The notes: generated by a model from the sequence alone, not told the origin. A stretch of DNA of 29,880 nt from Gammaproteobacteria bacterium (GCA_012965075.1 DTSY01000070.1:3639-33518), one strand, 5' to 3'; numbered from the stretch's first letter, positions 9,601-16,715 are shown. Numbers and translations are program-made.

Positions 9601-10160
9601 TATCTGAACTTGAAGAAGCTCCGCATACTCAAAGGGTGGCAGGAATGTTAATGCATTTAAATGTACGTCAAGGTAGGCACGGAAGATATGCCTTCGTCAC
9701 TATAGATGATTCTTCAGGTCGATTAGAAGTTTCAGTTTGGTCCGAAGCATTTGATACTTATAGAAGTGTTCTCAGAAAGGGACAGATTATCGTAGTTGAA
9801 GGTATTGTTGAGAAAGACAGTTATTCTGACGATAAGAACAATTCTTCTTTCAAGATGATAGCAGAGAGAATCCTTTCTTTTGATCAAGCAAGAAAAGAAT
9901 TTATAAAATTTGTGATGATTTCTGTTGGTAGTGATTTTAAAGAACTTGATTCTTTAACTTCTCAGTTAAAAGAGCTATCCACTAATGGCTCAGGTAGCCC
10001 CGTAGTTATTTCTTACTCAGGTGATAATGCTAAAGCCGATATTAAATTGCCCAAAGAACTTACATTAGATGTGAATGATCTTTCATATAGGACTTTGGAA
10101 AGTATATGTGGAAAGGGTAATGTTGATTTGGTGTATTATGCTCGACCTTATATTCATTAA
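6654..10160 (+). CDS. dnaE: DNA polymerase III alpha subunit DnaE
   Basis: DnaE is the replicative polymerase catalytic subunit. It starts with a PHP domain (FVHLHLHSEYSLSDG; about residues 1-280). The family-C polymerase core follows, with GPGRGSGAGSITAYALGIT and the catalytic acids Asp411 and Asp413 in PDFDIDFC and Asp562 in VKFDFLGLKTL. A helix-hairpin-helix element lies around 840-860 (LGAIKGIGESLV). Residues 924-929 read QISDLF, a good fit to the internal sliding-clamp-binding motif. An OB fold (about 990-1065) and a divergent C-terminal tau-binding region complete the protein. At 1168 residues it matches E. coli DnaE (1160). ATG at 6654 is six bases after the rnhB stop, with no clear Shine-Dalgarno. 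Confidence 0.98.
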   Translation: MSLQNFVHLHLHSEYSLSDGIIRIEELVERSCEYNFPAVALTDLTNLFGLIKFYRMAREKGIKPIVGCELRLVKEEGNIGAPFVLLVKNKRGYTNLTKLISKAYIEGQDTGDPLVKIDWLSDYSEGLIALSGGQKGHIGQALLLNNNNLAKKRINYFRDIYGEDFFLEIQRVGREDEEHYNISAIDLAQEIGIPIVATNDVRFLTPIDPDDESPSDFEAHEARVCIQKGEILSDSSRAKEYVESQYLSSAEEMMAKFSDIPEALENTLLISKKCNLELELGEFYLPDFEVPGETTTKDYLKKKAKEGLKRRLEEINSSINSYDIDKKIYTKRLDYELDMICKLGFEGYFLIVADFVNWAQENDIPVGPGRGSGAGSITAYALGITAIDPIKYDLLFERFLNPDRVSNPDFDIDFCMEGRDKVLEYVTQKYGKDSVAQISTRGTMAARAVLRDVVRVLGKPYGFGDRLAKAIPDVLGISLEEAYKDKQFKELIDSSEEGKEVFDMSLKLEGLSRSVGTHAAGVVIAPTALTDFTPLVVDQEKGTVATQFDMGDVESAGLVKFDFLGLKTLTVINRTLNRINENRSGKSLDINDLPLNDEKTFKLLQRGETTGVFQLESRGMKEYLKKLKPNNFEDIVSMNALYRPGALGTNMPGAPGMNMVDLYIERKHKREEIPPGHESVKKVLSTTYGVIVYQEQVMQIAQELSGFTLGQADILRRAMGKKKKDEMEKMKKDFIDGAVNKKVNKRYVENLFEQIEQFAGYGFNRCHSVPYALIAYQTAWLKANHPSEFMASLLSSELDSTDRIQMFVDDCRSIGLEVLKPDINASFYEFNDLDEKTVLYGLGAIKGIGESLVNTIIEARKKGPFEDFYDFCRRIGSNRLNKRILIRLIGSGAMDSLGKRETLFNLIEALLKRAEQSVERSESQISDLFIDDLHQEKDMDLQGKTQEEFDVLSHEWSSLGFYLESHPIEGKREEVRKMCGLFISELEEAPHTQRVAGMLMHLNVRQGRHGRYAFVTIDDSSGRLEVSVWSEAFDTYRSVLRKGQIIVVEGIVEKDSYSDDKNNSSFKMIAERILSFDQARKEFIKFVMISVGSDFKELDSLTSQLKELSTNGSGSPVVISYSGDNAKADIKLPKELTLDVNDLSYRTLESICGKGNVDLVYYARPYIH

Positions 10161-10169
10161 CAGATTGAC

Positions 10170-11120
10170 ATGCTAAGCGACTATTTAGATTTTGAAGAGC
10201 CTATAGCTGCTCTAGAGAATAAGATTCAAGATTTGCAATCTTCGGATGAGAACCTGGGGAATGATTTAGCTAAGGAAATATCTAAACTAAATGATTCAAT
10301 CATTAAGTTAACCGAACAAATCTATAAGAATCTCAATATTTGGCAATGTGTTCAGGTAGCTAGACACCCTCAAAGACCTCATTTTATTGATTTAGTGGAT
10401 AAGATCTGTTCAGATTTTGACGAACTTCATGGAGATCGTCAATACGGAGACGACAGAGCTTTAGTAGGGGGACTAGCGACAATAGGTAATCACAGATTAG
10501 TTCTAATAGGACAAGAAAAAGGAAGAACAACTGATGATAAGATCAATAGAAACTTTGGCATGGCGCAACCAGAAGGTTATAGGAAAGCTGGAAGGTTAAT
10601 GAAGTTAGCTGAACAATTTAGTTTACCCGTGGTAACTCTTGTTGATACCCCTGGAGCTTATCCAGGAATAGATAGTGAAGAAAGAGGCCAAAGCGAAGCT
10701 ATAGCTAACAACTTATTGCTTATGTCTTCTCTTAAGACTCCTATATTAGTAAATATTATTGGTGAAGGAGGATCAGGTGGAGCTTTAGCCATTGCCGTGG
10801 GTGATCACATCTCTATGATGAAATATGCTACATATTCAGTTGCCTCCCCTGAAGCTTGCGCATCTATAGTTTGGCGAGACTCAGATAAGGCATCAGATGC
10901 TGCCGAAGCAATGTTGATGAATGCTGAAAATATTTTGAGGTTAAAGCTAATTGATGAAATTGTAGATGAGCCCCTTGGAGGAGCTCACAGGAATCCAGAC
11001 CAAGCAGCTCTTCTGCTCAAAAAGTCCATAATTGAAAATCTAGATAATTTAAAGTCAATACCAATTTCTTCCCTAATTGAAACGAGATATACAAAGTTAA
11101 TGTCTTATGGGAATAAATAG
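10170..11120 (+). CDS. accA: Acetyl-CoA carboxylase carboxyltransferase subunit alpha
   Basis: AccA pairs with AccD (not in this window) to move the carboxyl group from biotin to acetyl-CoA, giving malonyl-CoA for fatty-acid synthesis. Residues 1-55 are a helical N-terminus starting LDFEEPIAALENKI. The crotonase-like core carries ARHPQRPHFIDLV, DFDELHGDR, LVDTPGAYPGIDSEERGQ and the oxyanion/CoA segment GEGGSGGALA at 198-207. SVASPEACASIVWRD is also conserved. Length (316) matches E. coli AccA (319). It starts nine bases after dnaE. The dnaE-accA-tilS order is usual in gammaproteobacteria. Confidence 0.98.
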   Translation: MLSDYLDFEEPIAALENKIQDLQSSDENLGNDLAKEISKLNDSIIKLTEQIYKNLNIWQCVQVARHPQRPHFIDLVDKICSDFDELHGDRQYGDDRALVGGLATIGNHRLVLIGQEKGRTTDDKINRNFGMAQPEGYRKAGRLMKLAEQFSLPVVTLVDTPGAYPGIDSEERGQSEAIANNLLLMSSLKTPILVNIIGEGGSGGALAIAVGDHISMMKYATYSVASPEACASIVWRDSDKASDAAEAMLMNAENILRLKLIDEIVDEPLGGAHRNPDQAALLLKKSIIENLDNLKSIPISSLIETRYTKLMSYGNK

Positions 11121-11123
11121 ATT

Positions 11124-12464
11124 ATGTTTGACCCGGATCATTTAAAAGATATTAATTTTGAAAAATACAGTCGAATAGCAATTGCTTTCTCTGGCGGGTT
11201 AGATTCTTCCGTGTTGCTTCAAGGTTTGGCTTCCATTCCAGAATATAAAAAAAAGCTTTTTGCTATACATGTAAATCACGGAATAAGTCCTAATAGTGAC
11301 TCCTGGCTTAAACATTGCGAACAAATGTGTGCCTCAATAGGAGTTAATTTTGTTCCGTTAAAAATCTACTTAGAAGACAACCTAAAGGTAAGTGAGAACC
11401 TTTTGAGAGAATTCCGTTACGAGACTATTTTATCTTGGCTTAAGAAGGGAGATGTTTTGTGCACTGCCCATCATCAAGATGATCACATCGAGACAGTTTT
11501 ATTTCGAATACTGAGAGGGACAGGTATTAAAGGATTGTCAGGAATAGAAAAGTTCTCTCAAATTGGTGGCATTGATCTAATAAGGCCCTTGATAAATTAC
11601 TCAAAAAAAGATCTTTTAGAGCATGCAAATAAAAGCGGCATTGACTGGGTAGAAGATGAATCTAATGAAGATTTATCTTTTTCAAGAAATTTCATTAGAA
11701 AAAATATTCTTCCTAATTTAAATAACGAGCATTGGCCAAGTTATTTTAATTCTCTCTCTTATCTTTCACGGAAGGCTAAAGAGGCCAATGAAATTTTAGA
11801 TGAAATAGCTGATTTAGATTTAAAGTCTTGTACCCCTGAATCTTTTGATAAGCTTTCAATTTTAAAAATAAAAGAACTAAGTCGTGCAAGAGGGTTAAAT
11901 GTTCTCTTTAAATGGTTAAGTTTAAATACCCATCTTGGCATTTCCAACAAGCTAACAGATCAAGTCTATAAAAGTGTACTTTTGGCAAGCGATAGCTCTA
12001 ATCCTAAGGTTTCTTTTGGTAGAAAAGGACATAAGGGGTCTTTTCAAGTTAGAAGATTTAATAATTTTTTACATCACTTGCCTCTCACTGAAACAGAATC
12101 TTTGAACGACAAAAAGGATTGGAAATGGAATCCAGATATTCCCTTGGTACTTCCGACTGGAACTCTTTCAATGAAAGTTAGTTCTGGTACAGGTCTTTCT
12201 TCATCATTAAGCCAAAAGGGTATTATTATTAGAGGTAGAGCTGGTGGAGAAAGATGTAAACCTCAGGGTAGATCTAAGTCACAAAAATTAAAAAAACTTT
12301 TTCAAGAATATGGAGTCCCTCCTTGGGAAAGGAACAGAATTCCATTGATTTATATAGGCGATGATCTAGCAGCAGTATCCGATTTATGGGTTTGTGAAGA
12401 TTTTTTAGCCGAGAAGGATGAAGAAGGGATCATATTGAATTGGACTGATAATTTAAGGAACTAA
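11124..12464 (+). CDS. tilS: tRNA(Ile)-lysidine synthetase TilS
   Basis: TilS attaches lysine to C34 of the CAU-anticodon tRNA-Ile so that it reads AUA. The N-terminal PP-loop ATPase domain has SGGLDSS at 23-29, the HVNHGIS segment, and HHQDDHIETVLFRILRGTG around 116-134. A linker domain follows, then the C-terminal TilS domain (about 325-440) with RGRAGGERCKPQGRSKSQKL, KLFQEYGVPPWERNRIPLI and AVSDLWV. At 446 residues it is close to E. coli TilS (432). It starts three bases after accA, is the last gene of the run, and ends 16 bases from a convergent gene without an evident terminator. Confidence 0.96.
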   Translation: MFDPDHLKDINFEKYSRIAIAFSGGLDSSVLLQGLASIPEYKKKLFAIHVNHGISPNSDSWLKHCEQMCASIGVNFVPLKIYLEDNLKVSENLLREFRYETILSWLKKGDVLCTAHHQDDHIETVLFRILRGTGIKGLSGIEKFSQIGGIDLIRPLINYSKKDLLEHANKSGIDWVEDESNEDLSFSRNFIRKNILPNLNNEHWPSYFNSLSYLSRKAKEANEILDEIADLDLKSCTPESFDKLSILKIKELSRARGLNVLFKWLSLNTHLGISNKLTDQVYKSVLLASDSSNPKVSFGRKGHKGSFQVRRFNNFLHHLPLTETESLNDKKDWKWNPDIPLVLPTGTLSMKVSSGTGLSSSLSQKGIIIRGRAGGERCKPQGRSKSQKLKKLFQEYGVPPWERNRIPLIYIGDDLAAVSDLWVCEDFLAEKDEEGIILNWTDNLRN

Positions 12465-12480
12465 TAAGTACAATTTAGTT

Positions 12481-13896
12481 TTAGGTTTTAAGATCAGCAT
12501 CAAGATTTTGGTTCTCTAACTCAGCCCTTAACTCAGCATGTTTCTCTTTTGTTAAAGGATAGAACCAAGTAAGGAATAGGGCAGGCAGGAAAAATGCGGC
12601 ACAGCCAATACAATAAAAGAATCTCAAAGCCAACATCTCTGTTTCTCCGTTCACAGCTCCGGGTATAAATCCAAAGAAATCAACCAATCTCGCGGCAGCC
12701 CAAACGGCTAGCATTGCAGATATCTTTGCAATCATTCCATTTAAAGCAAAGAATGTTCCAGCCCTTCTTCCCCCAGTCCTTAAGGAATCTATATCAACTA
12801 CATCAGCTAACATTGAGATTGGTAGAAACTGTAGACCCCCGAAACAAGCACCCTTTAGAAGAAAGAGAATGTGAAATTGGGTGTAATCCCCAAATTCTAG
12901 AAAAAAGCATAAAAAACTAACCGTTCCGGTACCAATTAAAGTAATGCAAAAGGCCCTATGTTTACCAATAACTTTGCCCAACCAAAGCCAAAAGGGAATG
13001 GCAATAAATCCTGCTATAAAGTACCTGGCATAAGAGGCTCCTACTGTCTCTATGCCTATAACATCTCTAACAAACCAGAGAGAAAGGGTGTTTCTAAATG
13101 ATTCGCCCGCTATAACTAGAAAAATGATTGCTAATATCCTAACTAAAAGAGGATTCTCTCTTGCATACCTTAATCCTTCTCTTAAAGGGATTTTCTTTTT
13201 CATTTTTGGCATTGGGTCTGGTACTTTCCAAATAGCAATGGCAGCAAAGATAGGAAGAAGCAAAATAATTCCTAAGCCCATGTACCCTAAAATGTCTCTC
13301 ATTAGGTTTGTAGTAGAAAAATCTTGAAAAAGGAAGATTGCTGAAAGAGTTCTTACCAATCCTTCTTTTAAAGATATGCCGTCTCCCGATACCTCAACTC
13401 CTAAAGGAATTAAGGCAGAAATAAGCAAACCTATTAAGGTAAAAGCTTCCCTCCCACTCACAATTCGGGATCGTTGGTGGTAATCAGATGAAATTTCAGC
13501 TCCCCAAGCCCCATAGGGAATTCCAATAATCGTAGAGCCTAAATACATTAGCACCATCCAGAACAGAAAGTAGGTAACTGTGACGTCTTCTCCAGGGATG
13601 AAGAGCTTGTAAACAGCTATCATCATTATAGGAACACCCAAAATTATCCAAGGCTTTCTTCTGCCATACCTTGTTCTAGTTGTGTCTCCCCATTGACCTA
13701 TCAAAGGGTCTGTAACTACATCAGTTAACCTAGCGATTAAAAGCAAGTCAGCTAGAAGAGCAAGAGGTACTGCAACTACTTCTGAATAAAAGGGTATGAG
13801 CCAGATAGCTATTGGGTATCCGATCATAGCCAACGGTGCCCCGAGACCACCATAAGCCATAATCTTTCCTCTATTAACCGACGATAAAGAAGTCAT
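12481..13896 (-). CDS. GPH-family (MelB-like) sugar:cation symporter, MFS
   Basis: Predicted inner-membrane major facilitator of the glycoside-pentoside-hexuronide type with about twelve membrane segments. The diagnostic segment is LTDVVTDPLIGQWGD followed by TRTRYGRRKPWI near residues 57-84. Asp59 and Asp63 fall where MelB has its cation-binding Asp55 and Asp59. A second-half copy of the fold includes GAWGAEISSDYHQRSRIVSGRE and SMLADVVDIDSLRTGGRRAGTFFALNG. The substrate cannot be told from sequence; no glycoside hydrolase or sugar kinase lies nearby. The start ATG has a purine-rich GAGGGGA-like stretch about 8 bases upstream. It lies 47 bases downstream of leuA on the same strand and could be read from the leuA promoter. 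Confidence 0.88.
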   Translation of the reverse strand: MTSLSSVNRGKIMAYGGLGAPLAMIGYPIAIWLIPFYSEVVAVPLALLADLLLIARLTDVVTDPLIGQWGDTTRTRYGRRKPWIILGVPIMMIAVYKLFIPGEDVTVTYFLFWMVLMYLGSTIIGIPYGAWGAEISSDYHQRSRIVSGREAFTLIGLLISALIPLGVEVSGDGISLKEGLVRTLSAIFLFQDFSTTNLMRDILGYMGLGIILLLPIFAAIAIWKVPDPMPKMKKKIPLREGLRYARENPLLVRILAIIFLVIAGESFRNTLSLWFVRDVIGIETVGASYARYFIAGFIAIPFWLWLGKVIGKHRAFCITLIGTGTVSFLCFFLEFGDYTQFHILFLLKGACFGGLQFLPISMLADVVDIDSLRTGGRRAGTFFALNGMIAKISAMLAVWAAARLVDFFGFIPGAVNGETEMLALRFFYCIGCAAFFLPALFLTWFYPLTKEKHAELRAELENQNLDADLKT

Positions 13897-13943
13897 CCTT
13901 TCCCCTCTTAGATCGGAGATAAGACTATATTGAAAGCAGAATT

Positions 13944-15626
13944 TTAGCTAGAGGATATTTTATTTAACCCACTGATCACAGAAAGAAAACTTGCAATGAC
14001 AGTATTGGCGTGCATTCCCACTCCCCAGGAAGATTTACCTTCACATTGGATCTCGATATAGGCCACAGCCTTGGCATCAGAGCCTGTACTTACAGCATGT
14101 TGATGATAATCTGAAACTTTAACCGATAAATCTAGACCATTTTTTAAAGCACTTATAAAGGCATCTATGGGACCATTGCCAGTGCCATTAATAGAATACT
14201 CTTTCCCATCTTTGGTTAGTTTTATGCCTATAAGGTCCTCTTGCGATTTATTTTTTGAAGAAGATTCAATATGGTGTTCAACAAAATCAAAACCCTCATC
14301 CTTATTAAAATATGTCTTTTGAAAAGTTTCCCAAATTTCAGAAGCCGTTATTTCTTTTCCAGTCTCTTCAACGATCTTTTGGATAATCTGACTAAATTCT
14401 ATCTGCAACCTTCTCGGCATACTTAATCCATGGTCACGTTCTAATAAAAAGGCCACACCACCCTTTCCTGATTGGCTATTAACTCTAACCACTTCTTCAT
14501 AGGTCCTTCCGACATCTGAGGGATCTATTGGTAGATAGGGCACTTCCCACAAAGGATTATTTGTATCTCTCATGGCGTCAAAACCTTTTTTAATAGCATC
14601 TTGATGCGATCCAGAAAATGCAGTAAAAACTAAATCCCCTGCATAAGGATGTCTAGGGTGGACAGGCAGTTGATTACAATATTCGACTTCTCTCATGATT
14701 GGGTTGATATCTGAAAAGTCTAAGTGAGGATCTACTCCTTGAGTTAACATATTTAAAGCCAAAGACACCAAATCCACATTTCCCGTTCTCTCTCCATTTC
14801 CAAATAAAGTGCCTTCAATTCGGTCCGCACCTGCCAACACCCCTAATTCAGTTGCAGCAACTGCGGAGCCTCTGTCATTATGCGGATGAAGGCTAACTAT
14901 CACATTTTCTCGATTTTCAAGATTTCGACACATCCATTCGATTTGATCTGCATAGATATTTGGCGTCGCTAACTCAACTGTTGCAGGCAGGTTAATAATT
15001 GATTTTTGTTCTGGGGTTGGTTGCCAAATTTCATTTACTAGATTACAAACTTCAACAGCATAAGGAAGTTCTGTTCCGGTAAAACTTTCTGGACTGTATT
15101 CAAACCTCCAATTAGTTTCAGGTTGTTTCAGAGAATTTTCTAGGACCCATTTTGCTCCATTTTCCGCAATTTTCTTTATTCCTTCTTTATTGCTTTTGAA
15201 AACAACTCTTCTTTGAACAGTTGAAGTAGAGTTATAAACATGAAGAATGGCATTTTTTGCTCCTTTTAGAGATTCAAAAGTTCTTTCTATCAGTTCTTTT
15301 CTTGACTGAGTAAGAACTTGGATGTGTACATCATCTGGAACCAATCCTTCATTAATGATCTTTCTTACAAAATCAAAATCAGTCTGAGAGGCAGCTGGGA
15401 AGCCTACCTCAATTTCTTTGAAGCCTATATCCAAAAGAAGCTTAAACATTCTTAGCTTCTTTTCTTCCCCCATGGGCTCTATCAAAGCTTGGTTTCCATC
15501 TCTTAAATCCACACTGCACCAAATAGGAGCTTTATAAATTATCTTTTCCGGCCAAGCCCTTCCCTCTAACTCTATTTGTGTAAAAGGTTGATACTTTGAA
15601 ATAGCCTTGTTAATTACTTTCTTCAT
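13944..15626 (-). CDS. leuA: 2-isopropylmalate synthase (long form)
   Basis: LeuA condenses acetyl-CoA with 2-oxoisovalerate, the committed step of leucine synthesis. This is the long (type 2, about 560-residue) form also known from actinobacteria and Pseudomonas. The N-terminus has SKYQPF and RAWPEK, then the catalytic barrel with SVDLRDGNQALI (Arg42, Asp43), metal ligands His247 and His249 in LHPHNDRG, and GNGERTGNVDL. A linker domain follows. From about 450 to the end is the leucine-binding allosteric domain, including INGTGNGPIDAF. The ATG at 15626 is the furthest upstream usable start, since an in-frame stop lies five codons before it. It has no good Shine-Dalgarno. Allosteric control plus the leader described separately suggest two layers of leucine feedback. 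Confidence 0.97.
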   Translation of the reverse strand: MKKVINKAISKYQPFTQIELEGRAWPEKIIYKAPIWCSVDLRDGNQALIEPMGEEKKLRMFKLLLDIGFKEIEVGFPAASQTDFDFVRKIINEGLVPDDVHIQVLTQSRKELIERTFESLKGAKNAILHVYNSTSTVQRRVVFKSNKEGIKKIAENGAKWVLENSLKQPETNWRFEYSPESFTGTELPYAVEVCNLVNEIWQPTPEQKSIINLPATVELATPNIYADQIEWMCRNLENRENVIVSLHPHNDRGSAVAATELGVLAGADRIEGTLFGNGERTGNVDLVSLALNMLTQGVDPHLDFSDINPIMREVEYCNQLPVHPRHPYAGDLVFTAFSGSHQDAIKKGFDAMRDTNNPLWEVPYLPIDPSDVGRTYEEVVRVNSQSGKGGVAFLLERDHGLSMPRRLQIEFSQIIQKIVEETGKEITASEIWETFQKTYFNKDEGFDFVEHHIESSSKNKSQEDLIGIKLTKDGKEYSINGTGNGPIDAFISALKNGLDLSVKVSDYHQHAVSTGSDAKAVAYIEIQCEGKSSWGVGMHANTVIASFLSVISGLNKISSS

Positions 15627-15649
15627 TTTTATATAAGTTTACCTAAAAT

Positions 15650-15666
15650 CCATCCTTTAAGGATGG
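15650..15666 (-). terminator. Hairpin just before leuA; candidate attenuator terminator
   Basis: A perfect inverted repeat, CCATCCTT-T-AAGGATGG, would fold as a six-pair GC-rich stem with a five-base loop. On the leuA strand it is followed by ATTTTAGG, a short and imperfect U-run, ending 24 bases before the leuA ATG. On the opposite strand the following bases (TATCTTTTGTTT) are more U-rich. The position fits a transcription attenuator of leuA, but terminator activity is inferred and the U-run is weak. Confidence 0.5.
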
Positions 15667-15717
15667 TATCTTTTGTTTAATTCGAGATATTATTAGAACT
15701 AGAGATAGATAGATGGA

Positions 15718-15747
15718 CCCGGTAAGCTCTGTTAGACAGAGACCGGG
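15718..15747 (-). promoter_or_regulatory. Strong leader hairpin overlapping the leader-peptide stop
   Basis: Two stacked perfect arms are visible: CCCGGT pairs with ACCGGG and CTCTGT pairs with ACAGAG, giving 12 pairs with a 3-base bulge (CTT on the leuA strand) and a 3-base loop. On the leuA strand the leader-peptide stop codon overlaps the loop, so a ribosome finishing the peptide would melt this hairpin, while one stalled at the leucine codons would leave it free. It has no U-run after it, so it is not itself an intrinsic terminator. A pause or antiterminator role is inferred. Confidence 0.7.
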
Positions 15748-15791
15748 CAAGTAAGTCGAAGGTTTAAAATGTTCAATACATCTAAAAACAT
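15732..15791 (-). CDS. Putative leucine-rich leader peptide of leuA
   Basis: A 19-codon ORF on the leuA strand encodes MFLDVLNILNLRLTCPVSV. Leucines are residues 3, 6, 9, 11 and 13, from TTA, TTG, TTA, CTT and CTT codons. It starts about 2-3 bases after the predicted transcription start and has no Shine-Dalgarno, so it would be translated as a leaderless or nearly leaderless message. The stop codon sits in a strong hairpin, and leuA begins 105 bases after the leader stop. Composition and position match leucine attenuator peptides such as LeuL, although the sequence itself is not one I recognise. Five leucines in 19 codons could occur by chance; the promoter and hairpin context make the call credible. 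Confidence 0.65.
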   Translation of the reverse strand: MFLDVLNILNLRLTCPVSV

Positions 15792-15799
15792 GGTAGCGC

Positions 15800-15827
15800 A
15801 GTATATATAGGCAATTAGAAGGGTCAA
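15800..15827 (-). promoter_or_regulatory. Sigma70-type promoter for the leuA leader
   Basis: On the minus strand a TTGACC -35 box (15827-15822) is separated by 16 bases from a TATACT -10 box (15805-15800). The predicted start is near 15793-15791, at or just before the leader-peptide ATG. The segment after the -10 box begins GCGC, a GC-rich discriminator of the kind seen in stringently controlled promoters in otherwise AT-rich DNA. No equally good promoter for holD was found on the plus strand of this divergent region. Confidence 0.65.
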
Positions 15828-15852
15828 GTTAACTAAACTAAAAACGTTTTAC

Positions 15853-16236
15853 ATGTCTGAAATAGGTTTAAATAAATTAAAAAGATTAGGATACCAATTT
15901 TGGTCATCTAAAAGTCCACAGGAGAATTTATCTGAGGAGAGCATTGTTTTTTATGTTTTAGGCCATAAAACTCTGATCACAGGTAAGTTGAAAGAATTTA
16001 ATGAGTACCCAAGAATCATTTCTTCAATAAGTAGAATTTTAGGTCTGACCGATAACGAAATAAGAAAGATAGATAAATCAGAGTCATCTGTGAATGAATT
16101 TAATTTAGTAATAGATTTTGCTCAAGAATTATCTTTTAAAACAAAAAAAACTATTAAATTCGATTCTTTAAAATTATTAATAAAGGACAAAGGACTTAAA
16201 GAAAGTTTTTATAAAGAATTACGAGGATTGAATTAA
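15853..16236 (+). CDS. holD: DNA polymerase III psi subunit HolD
   Basis: Psi bridges chi (holC, also in this window) to the DnaX clamp loader. The 127-residue protein is divergent but its N-terminus, LKRLGYQFWSSKSP, aligns without gaps with E. coli HolD LQQLGITQWSLRRP. Trp17 is at the same position as E. coli Trp17, in the segment that contacts DnaX. The rest is short mixed alpha/beta sequence with little recognisable identity. Gene order confirms it: rimI follows with the TAATG overlap typical of holD-rimI. There is no Shine-Dalgarno before the ATG. Confidence 0.85.
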   Translation: MSEIGLNKLKRLGYQFWSSKSPQENLSEESIVFYVLGHKTLITGKLKEFNEYPRIISSISRILGLTDNEIRKIDKSESSVNEFNLVIDFAQELSFKTKKTIKFDSLKLLIKDKGLKESFYKELRGLN

Positions 16237-16715
16237 TGGTGAGCCAAAACATCAATACTAAATACAGGTACATGCAAGAGGCTGACATAGAAATTAGTAG
16301 AGATATAGAAATTAATTCGAACCCAGTTCCTTGGACAGAAAAGAACTTCTTAGATTGCTTGCGAAAAGAATATTACTGTTTGATTCAAGAGCTTGATAAA
16401 GAAGTTTCTGGTTTTGCTATACAAACTATATCTTTAGATGAATCACATCTTCTGAACATAGGAATTAGAGAAGAATTTAGAAATAAAGGGTTAGGTCAAG
16501 ATCTATTAGATCAGATTGTCCACGCATCAAAATCAATGGGGAGTAAAAAAATATTTTTAGAAGTTAGAGTTTCCAACGAGCCGGCCATAGAGCTCTACAG
16601 TAAATCTGGATTCAAGAGAGTTTCTATTAGAAAGAACTACTATCGGTTGCCTGATGGAAGGGAAGATGCTTTGGTAATGTCAAAAAGACTTAAAAAACCT
16701 TGGAAATTATTTTAA
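16236..16715 (+). CDS. rimI: Ribosomal protein S18 alanine N-acetyltransferase RimI
   Basis: RimI acetylates the N-terminal alanine of ribosomal protein S18. It is a GNAT-fold protein: acetyl-CoA-binding RNKGLGQDLLDQI is at about 86-98 and LEVRVSNEPAIELYSKSGF follows. The RimI-specific ending RKNYYRLPDGREDALVMSK is close to E. coli RRNYYPTTDGREDAIIM. At 159 residues it is slightly longer than E. coli RimI (148). The ATG shares one base with the holD stop. The last four bases overlap the convergent glutathione peroxidase gene. Confidence 0.95.
   Translation: MVSQNINTKYRYMQEADIEISRDIEINSNPVPWTEKNFLDCLRKEYYCLIQELDKEVSGFAIQTISLDESHLLNIGIREEFRNKGLGQDLLDQIVHASKSMGSKKIFLEVRVSNEPAIELYSKSGFKRVSIRKNYYRLPDGREDALVMSKRLKKPWKLF

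Noticed and set aside
15718..15747. The strong hairpin as an intrinsic terminator of a plus-strand transcript, or as part of an SRP, 6S or riboswitch RNA
   Set aside because: No U-run follows on either strand, none of the conserved SRP, 6S or riboswitch core sequences I know is present, and no plus-strand gene ends there. A leader element of leuA explains it better.
15670..15852. A plus-strand promoter for holD, including the TATATATA at 15802-15809
   Set aside because: No matching -35 box is found at 16-18 bases, and this AT run overlaps the better-supported minus-strand -10 box.
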